The notes beneath the pieces were generated by a model that worked only from the letters and a program-made list of their open reading frames with translations, searched no databases and was not told the DNA's origin. This document shows, one piece after another, positions 58,843 through 64,000 of a DNA stretch of 64,000 bases. Source of the stretch: Bradyrhizobium sp. WBAH42 (GTDB lineage: Bacteria > Pseudomonadota > Alphaproteobacteria > Rhizobiales > Xanthobacteraceae). A program made the position numbers and the translations under genes. Position 1 is the stretch's first letter, and each line of letters begins with the position of its first letter. The stretch spans positions 6,519,001 to 6,583,000 of the forward strand of contig NZ_CP036533.1 of assembly GCF_024585265.1 (NCBI RefSeq). Direction: 5' to 3'.

Positions 58843-60404
58843 TGGTGCTTCCCATGTCCGCTTCGATGAAGGATGACACGGCGGCTCAGGAGCGCATCTT
58901 TCGGATGCTGATCGATCATCCCGGCGTGAGGCGCATCGACACGCATGCCGCCTCGGTGTTCCTGGACGCAAAACGCGCACTGAAGATCAAGCGCGCCGTC
59001 CGGTTTCCCTTCCTCGACTATTCGACGCTCGAAAAGCGCAAGGCGGCCTGCGAGGAGGAGATCCGCATCAATCGGCCCCTGGCGCCGCAGATCTATCATG
59101 GCGTCGTGGCGATCACGGAAGAGCCGGATGGATCGGTGAAGGTCGACGGCGTCGGACGGCCGATCGAGTATGCTGTCGAGATGTCGCGCTTCGACGAAAG
59201 CAGAACGCTGGATCATCTGGCCAAGGCCGGCCCGCTTGATGCGAAGCTTGCCGCGGCCGCCGCCGACGCGATCGCGGCTTCGCACGTGGCGGCGATACAG
59301 GCCGACGGGAAAGCGTGGGTCTCCTCCATCCCGGCCCTGATCGACGGCAACACGGATGGTCTGCGGGCCGGCGGACATTTCGGCGCAGAGGAGGTCGAGC
59401 AACTCTGCAAGGCCTCGCACACGGCCTATCTGCGTATTCGCGCCCTGCTCGCAGAGCGCGGCCGCCGGGGCTTCGTGCGCCGCTGCCATGGCGATCTGCA
59501 TCTGGCAAACATCGTCATGATCAATGATCGGCCCGTGCTGTTCGACGCGATCGAGTTCGACGCGCAGATGGCGACGGTCGACGTGCTCTACGATCTCGCA
59601 TTCACGCTGATGGACCTGTTGCAGCATCATCAGCCGGGCGCGGCAAACATGGTGCTGAACCGCTATCTCGCCGTGACGCCGGCCGACAATCTCGACGCGC
59701 TCTCGACCCTGCCGCTGTTCATGTCGATCCGGGCGGCGATCCGCGCGCAGGTTAGCTTGGCGCGGCTCAAGCGGACGCATTCCGACGGTCCCGGCATTCT
59801 CGACCAGGCACGACGCTATTTCGAGCTCGCAGGGATGCTGATCCGTCCTTCTGCGCCGCGCCTGATTGCGGTGGGCGGACTGTCCGGCACCGGAAAGTCC
59901 GCCTTGGCGCACGCGCTCGCGCCGGTCGTCGCACCGGAGTCGGGCGCCGTCGTGCTGCGTAGTGATCTCGTCCGCAAGCAGATGTTCGGGGTCGAGGACA
60001 CCCACCGCCTGCCGCCTTGGGCCTACACGCCGGAGGTCACGGCCCGCGTCTACGACACGCTGGTGCAGCATGCCCGGCGGGTGCTGGCGCAGGGCCATTC
60101 GGCGATCATCGACGGCGTCTTCGCTCGCGAGGACGAACGCGACGCAATCGCCGTGCTGGCGCGCGAGCGCAACGTGGCGTTGAACGGGCTGTTCCTGGTC
60201 GCGGACCTTGCGACCCGGCAGGCGCGCATCGGCAACCGTCGGGAAGACGCATCGGATGCCACGCCGGAGGTTGCCGCGCTGCAAGAGCACTATAATATCG
60301 GCCATGTCGGCTGGGCGATCATCGATGCTTCCGGGACACAAGAGCAGACGCTTCAGAACTGCCGAAGCGCCATCGCTGAGGGGCAAACAAGGCAATCAGA
60401 CTGA
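58842..60404 (+). CDS. APH-like kinase fused to P-loop ATPase (AAA_33)
   Basis: A 520-residue protein with two enzyme-like parts. The first, about residues 1-330, has an APH-type catalytic loop RRCHGDLHLANIVM and metal segment VLFDAIEFDAQM. The second, from about residue 340, is a P-loop kinase with IAVGGLSGTGKSALAHALA (Walker A), VLRSDLVRKQMFG and QGHSAIIDGVFAREDERD. Together they resemble gluconate/adenylylsulfate-kinase-like proteins that often accompany stress regulons. ATG 58842 overlaps the stop of the dehydrogenase gene (TGATG). Substrate unknown. Confidence 0.83.
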   Translation: MVLPMSASMKDDTAAQERIFRMLIDHPGVRRIDTHAASVFLDAKRALKIKRAVRFPFLDYSTLEKRKAACEEEIRINRPLAPQIYHGVVAITEEPDGSVKVDGVGRPIEYAVEMSRFDESRTLDHLAKAGPLDAKLAAAAADAIAASHVAAIQADGKAWVSSIPALIDGNTDGLRAGGHFGAEEVEQLCKASHTAYLRIRALLAERGRRGFVRRCHGDLHLANIVMINDRPVLFDAIEFDAQMATVDVLYDLAFTLMDLLQHHQPGAANMVLNRYLAVTPADNLDALSTLPLFMSIRAAIRAQVSLARLKRTHSDGPGILDQARRYFELAGMLIRPSAPRLIAVGGLSGTGKSALAHALAPVVAPESGAVVLRSDLVRKQMFGVEDTHRLPPWAYTPEVTARVYDTLVQHARRVLAQGHSAIIDGVFAREDERDAIAVLARERNVALNGLFLVADLATRQARIGNRREDASDATPEVAALQEHYNIGHVGWAIIDASGTQEQTLQNCRSAIAEGQTRQSD

Positions 60405-61387
60405 TGCGGGCAAGTAAGTCGCGACCGACCACGCGCTCGACGGCAAACGCGCATGCCAAGCCGGCCACGCGGCGTAACGCGCTGCCGGCCCGACTCAGCC
60501 CCGGCATGGCCTGCGACACGGCCTTCCGGATCATCGCCCGCCGTCACCTCGACGCTGTGATCGCTCAGCACGACGGCACCTGCCGCGGCGATCCCGATGC
60601 GCTGCACCAGATCCGGATCGCACTGACGCATCTGCGGACTGCCATCCGCTTCTTCTCGCCGATGGTCGACGATGCGCTGCGGCCGGATGTCTGGGCCGAA
60701 CTGAAATGGCTGAACGGTCAGCTCGGCATGGTGCGGGACCTCGACGTGGCCATCGAGCGGATCGTCGCGGAGAGTGGCACCGAGCTCGCCGTGGTCGCCG
60801 AGCTTCAGCGCTGGGACGAGAAGCGCGCGGAGAGTCACCGGCTGCTGGCGCGCGCGCTGCAATCGGCGCGGTATCGCCGCCTGGTCGAGCAAACCTCAAC
60901 GTGGATCGAAACCGGCCCCTGGTCGACCCGCCGCAGCAAGGACGCCATCCGGCTGCGCCGCCGCACCCTCGCCGACCACGCGACGGAGCGGCTGACCGAG
61001 TGGGAGACGACGCTGCTCAAGAAGGCCCGGAAGCTGAAAAAGCTCGATGTCGAGAAACGTCACAAGCTGCGCCTCCTCAACAAGCGGATGACCTATTCGG
61101 TCGAGTCGCTTGCGGATCTGTTCGCCGATGGCGCGGCGAAACAGAAGTCCATCCTCAAGCAATTGCGCAAGGCACAACGGTCGCTCGGACAATTGAACGA
61201 CGATGCACGCGGACAGGCGTTGGCGGCATCGTTGAATGGCGCCGGCCTCGAGGCCAGCAATCGATTCCTCGATCGCAAGCGGGAAAAGAAGCTGTTGCGG
61301 AAGGCCTCGGAGGCCTACCGCAAATTGGACAAGACCAAACCGTTCGGCTCTTCGGATCTCGCGCCGAGTTCGGAGCCGGAAGCTTAG
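60404..61387 (+). CDS. CHAD-domain protein
   Basis: A 327-residue, very basic helical protein. The CHAD signature is DPDALHQIRIALTHLRTAIRFF with its conserved histidines and arginines, later LRRRTLADHATERL and RHKLRLLNKRMTYSVESLADL. CHAD proteins bind polyphosphate and locate to polyphosphate or PHA granules in several bacteria. Its ATG overlaps the stop of the kinase gene, and its end overlaps the convergent PHA synthase-like gene by 4 bases, so the two genes are tightly packed. Confidence 0.9.
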   Translation: MRASKSRPTTRSTANAHAKPATRRNALPARLSPGMACDTAFRIIARRHLDAVIAQHDGTCRGDPDALHQIRIALTHLRTAIRFFSPMVDDALRPDVWAELKWLNGQLGMVRDLDVAIERIVAESGTELAVVAELQRWDEKRAESHRLLARALQSARYRRLVEQTSTWIETGPWSTRRSKDAIRLRRRTLADHATERLTEWETTLLKKARKLKKLDVEKRHKLRLLNKRMTYSVESLADLFADGAAKQKSILKQLRKAQRSLGQLNDDARGQALAASLNGAGLEASNRFLDRKREKKLLRKASEAYRKLDKTKPFGSSDLAPSSEPEA

Positions 61388-63210
61388 GTGTGGACGTAGT
61401 CTCCCGGCGCATCGGGCAGGCCGAGAGCACCGCCAAGCCCGATCTGCGGGGGATCGCAGGGCGCACCGGAGCGCGCTGACAGCCAAGTGGCCCATTCAGG
61501 CCACCACGAGCCTTCGACGCGCGGGGCGAGCTTCAGCCATTCGTCCGCACCGACATAGGGCGCGTCAGCAGCCTTGGTCAGCACCTGATAAAAGTGGCCC
61601 TCCTCCTGCGGAGGCGCGACGACGCCGGCATTGTGGCCGCCGCTGGTCAACAGGAACGTCACGTCGGCATCGACCTGATAATGGATCTTGTAGACGGATC
61701 GCCACGGCGCGACGTGATCGGCGAGCGTGCCGACCACGAACATGGGCGTGTGAATGTCGGACAGCGAGACGCTCCTGCATTCGACCCGATAGCGACCTTC
61801 CGCCAGATCGTCGTTCAGGAACAGCTGGCGCAGATACTCCGAGTGCATGCGATAGGGCAGCCGCGTGGCGTCGGCATTCCAGGCCATCAGGTCGCTCGGT
61901 GGCGAACCGTCGCCCATCAGATAGTCACGCGAGAGCCGCGACCAGATCAGCTCGTTGGAGCGCAGCAGCTGGAATGCGCCGGCCATCTGTGTCGTGTCGA
62001 GATAGCCGCGCTGCCACATCATGTCTTCGAGGAAGGCAACCTGGCTCTCGTTAATGAACAGCGTCAATTCTCCGGCCTCGGTGAAATCGGTTTGCGCGGC
62101 GAGAAGCGTGACGGTGCCGAGACGGCTGTCGCCGTCGCGCCCCATGGCCGCCGCGGCGATCGACAGCAACGTGCCGCCAAGACAATAGCCGAGTGCATGG
62201 ATCTTCCGGCCCGGCACGATCTGGCCGATCATGTCCAGTGCGGCCATCACGCCCAGCTTGCGGTAGTCGTCGAAGGCAACATCCCGATCGTTCGCGTCCG
62301 GATTGCGCCAGGAGATTACGAAGACGGTGAAGCCCTGAGCGGTCAGGTATTTGACCAGGGAATTCTGCGGCGACAGGTCGAGGATGTAGTACTTCATGAT
62401 CCAAGCCGGCACGATCAGAATCGGCTCCGGCCGCACCTGCGCAGTCGTCGGATGATACTGGATCAGCTCGATCAGGCTGTTGCGGTAGACGACCTTGCCG
62501 GGCGAAGCCGCCACCGTCTTGCCGACGACGAACTGATCCTCGTCGGCCAGCTTCGAGCCGGAGAGCAGGCGCATCAGGTCGCTGCACCAGTTTTGCCAGC
62601 CGAACACGAAATTCTCGCCGCCGCTCTGGAACGCTTTTTCCAGAACCTGCGGATTGGTGGCCGCGAAGTTCGAGGGTGCCAGCATGTCGAGCATCTGGCG
62701 CATCGAGAACTCGACGATGGCTTCGTTTGCGTGGGACACGCCGCGTATGCCGGTCGTGGCATCGTGCCACCAACGTTCGGTGAGCAGAAACGCCTGCGCA
62801 AGCAGATTGAACGGCGCGGCTTCCCATTGCCGGTCCTTAAAGCGGCGATCCCGCCCCTGCGGCCGAATGACGGACCACGGCTCCTGCGATGGCGCGCGCG
62901 CGGCGGCCTCCAGGAGGCGGCCGGAATCGCGGAAGATGTTGCGGGAGAGCTCCATCTGATGCTGAGGCGCCGCCGCAAGATGCGCGCCCCAATCGAGCCA
63001 GGCGAGCGACAAGGCCACGGGCGAGATCCCGCCCGTGAACCGCGCCAGCATGGCATGGAACGCGCGATCAAGCGGATAGGTATCCGTTGCTTGCGGGCAA
63101 GTGCAGTCAGCCGGCGTCCCTGCGACCCTTTCGGGAATCTCGGCAGCTGGCCTGGCCGCGGGAGCTTGCAGCGGCGCTTCGGCCCGTGGAAATATCTTCA
63201 CGACGCTCAT
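61384..63210 (-). CDS. Class I PHA synthase-like protein
   Basis: A 608-residue alpha/beta hydrolase. The PhaC lipase-like box is ALGYCLGGTLLS, with Cys343 as nucleophile. The family's conserved parts are ILIVPAWIMKYYILDLSPQN, GFTVFVISWRNPD and, near the C-terminus, TSGGHNAGVVAPP. The N-terminal 90 residues hold a cysteine-rich, proline-rich extension. Related PhaC paralogues join (R)-3-hydroxyacyl-CoA into polyester or act on short chains. An FNR-like box lies 74.5 bases upstream, so it is probably used at low oxygen. Confidence 0.87.
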   Translation of the reverse strand: MSVVKIFPRAEAPLQAPAARPAAEIPERVAGTPADCTCPQATDTYPLDRAFHAMLARFTGGISPVALSLAWLDWGAHLAAAPQHQMELSRNIFRDSGRLLEAAARAPSQEPWSVIRPQGRDRRFKDRQWEAAPFNLLAQAFLLTERWWHDATTGIRGVSHANEAIVEFSMRQMLDMLAPSNFAATNPQVLEKAFQSGGENFVFGWQNWCSDLMRLLSGSKLADEDQFVVGKTVAASPGKVVYRNSLIELIQYHPTTAQVRPEPILIVPAWIMKYYILDLSPQNSLVKYLTAQGFTVFVISWRNPDANDRDVAFDDYRKLGVMAALDMIGQIVPGRKIHALGYCLGGTLLSIAAAAMGRDGDSRLGTVTLLAAQTDFTEAGELTLFINESQVAFLEDMMWQRGYLDTTQMAGAFQLLRSNELIWSRLSRDYLMGDGSPPSDLMAWNADATRLPYRMHSEYLRQLFLNDDLAEGRYRVECRSVSLSDIHTPMFVVGTLADHVAPWRSVYKIHYQVDADVTFLLTSGGHNAGVVAPPQEEGHFYQVLTKAADAPYVGADEWLKLAPRVEGSWWPEWATWLSARSGAPCDPPQIGLGGALGLPDAPGDYVHT

Positions 63211-63277
63211 GGCTGATTGTTCCTGCGGGCTTCCGTTCTAGGCCTGCGGCAGGATATGGCGACGCTGCCGCCGCGCG

Positions 63278-63291
63278 TTGAGCTGCATCAA
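63278..63291 (-). promoter_or_regulatory. FNR/FixK-like box upstream of the PHA synthase gene
   Basis: On the plus strand TTGAGCTGCATCAA (on the minus strand TTGATGCAGCTCAA): one half-site deviates by one base. CATATC lies 29 bases downstream of the centre on the minus strand. Confidence 0.65.
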
Positions 63292-63338
63292 ATCGCTGCG
63301 CGGATCACAATCGGTCAGTCAGGGCAAGCTTCGTCCGC

Positions 63339-63352
63339 TTGACCTGGGTCAA
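63339..63352 (+). promoter_or_regulatory. FNR/FixK box upstream of the CBS gene
   Basis: TTGACCTGGGTCAA. The centre lies 70.5 bases from the chosen start, with ACTAGG 29 bases downstream of the centre. Confidence 0.75.
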
Positions 63353-63415
63353 ACCACACCCCGACGGATTCACTAGGCTTTGCGCATTGAAGTTGACATG
63401 CCAGCGGAGTTGTCC

Positions 63416-64000
63416 ATGCGCGCCCACCAGATCATGACCCGATCGGTCATCTCGGTCACCCCCGACACCAGCATCGTCGAAGCGGCCAACATCATGCTGA
63501 AGCGACATGTCAGCGGCCTCACCGTAGTCGACGATACCGGCAAGCTGATCGGCGTGGTGTCGGAGGGAGATTTCATCCGCCGCAGCGAAATCGGCACCGG
63601 GCGCAAGCGCGGGCGGTGGCTGCGGTTCATCCTGGGTCCGGGCAAATCCGCCAGCGACTTCGTCCACGAGCACGGCCGCAAGGTCTCGGAAGTGATGACC
63701 GACTCGCCCGTGACCATCACGGAGGACACCGCGCTCGCGGAGATCGTCGATCTCATGGAGCGGAACAACGTCAAGCGGCTGCCGGTCGTGCGCGGCGACA
63801 AGGTCGTCGGGATCGTGTCCCGCGCCAATCTGTTGCAGGCGGTGGCGGGGCTGGCCCGCGACGTGCCGGATCCGACCGCCGATGACGATCACATTCGCAG
63901 CCGCATCATCGAGACCATGGAGAGGAACGATTGGTGCCCGTTCGGGCTGAACGTCATCGTGCGTGACGGGATCGTTCATCTCAGCGGCGTCATCACCGAA
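63416..64000 (+). CDS. CBS-pair protein with C-terminal BON-like domain (3' end outside window)
   Basis: The 195 visible codons start MRAHQIMTRSVISVTPDTSI with a first CBS motif (HVSGLTVVDDTGKLIGVVSE), then an inserted basic loop, then a second CBS motif (VSEVMTDSPVTITEDTALAE, NNVKRLPVVRGDKVVGIVSR). After residue 160 a BON-like segment begins (IIETMERNDWCPFGLNVIVR, VHLSGVITE). ATG 63416 was chosen because GGAG lies 6 bases upstream; ATG 63398 adds six residues. CBS pairs sense adenine nucleotides. The gene has its own FNR box and probably reports energy state at low oxygen. Confidence 0.87.
   Translation, partial: MRAHQIMTRSVISVTPDTSIVEAANIMLKRHVSGLTVVDDTGKLIGVVSEGDFIRRSEIGTGRKRGRWLRFILGPGKSASDFVHEHGRKVSEVMTDSPVTITEDTALAEIVDLMERNNVKRLPVVRGDKVVGIVSRANLLQAVAGLARDVPDPTADDDHIRSRIIETMERNDWCPFGLNVIVRDGIVHLSGVITE

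Overview
The window looks like the chromosome of an alphaproteobacterium of the Bradyrhizobium/Rhodopseudomonas type. This rests on high GC, tripartite tricarboxylate (TctABC/Bug) and TRAP uptake systems, Omp25-like small beta-barrels, a four-cysteine FNR/FixK-type regulator with matching TTGA(T/C)-N4-(A/G)TCAA boxes, many acyl-CoA genes, and small decayed islands. No rRNA, tRNA or CRISPR was recognised. The genus is inferred from protein families, not from a marker gene.

Region 1 (1-15.8 kb) is a surface-polysaccharide and sugar-decoration cluster. A ceramidase-like fragment is followed by a minus-strand operon AAC(3)-like acyltransferase, acyl carrier protein, FkbH-like protein, methyltransferase and VOC protein. 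Then come a GT2 glycosyltransferase, a two-subunit transketolase, an NAD-dependent epimerase, a sulfotransferase, an APH-type kinase, the CDP-glucose pair rfbG/rfbF, a polytopic membrane protein and an O-acyltransferase. Together these suggest a CDP-linked deoxy sugar, possibly carbon-branched, decorated with ACP-bound acyl, sulfate and O-acyl groups. Region 2 (15.8-18.5 kb) is one large serralysin-type metalloprotease with four long repeats.

Region 3 (18.6-27 kb) holds a CoA-transferase, an outer-membrane barrel and an intact TctC-TctB-TctA operon. Between them lie two decayed tctA copies and a duplicated CoA-transferase 3' end. Region 4 (27-28.8 kb) is a small accessory patch with a P63C-family protein lacking its C-terminal domain and an orphan addiction-module antidote.

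Region 5 (28.9-36.6 kb) is a metabolic module: enoyl-CoA hydratase, two tandem class V aminotransferases, a divergent GntR regulator, a fused FAD/Fe-S dehydrogenase and a GlcG-like protein. It resembles a glycolate/glyoxylate or other 2-hydroxy-acid locus, and a 12-bp motif recurs on both sides of the regulator gene. Region 6 (36.8-39.1 kb) is gene-poor, with a broken antidote gene, a second Omp25-like barrel and a 58-residue H-NS-like N-terminus.

Region 7 (39.1-47.7 kb) carries an enoyl-CoA hydratase, a caspase-fold/TPR protein without the catalytic His and Cys, a molybdopterin oxidoreductase, an SDR enzyme and a TRAP transporter operon preceded by a 31-bp palindrome.

Region 8 (47.7-64 kb) looks like an oxygen-responsive island. 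It encodes two Crp/Fnr regulators, a 42-residue membrane protein, a cytochrome c, an Mla-type lipid transporter, DUF883 and holin-like membrane proteins, a USP plus acyl-CoA synthetase/GNAT operon, a zinc alcohol dehydrogenase-kinase-CHAD operon, a PHA synthase-like protein and a CBS protein. Seven FNR/FixK-type boxes sit about 54-75 bases upstream of start codons with -10-like hexamers at a constant distance, so most of the island is probably one regulon.
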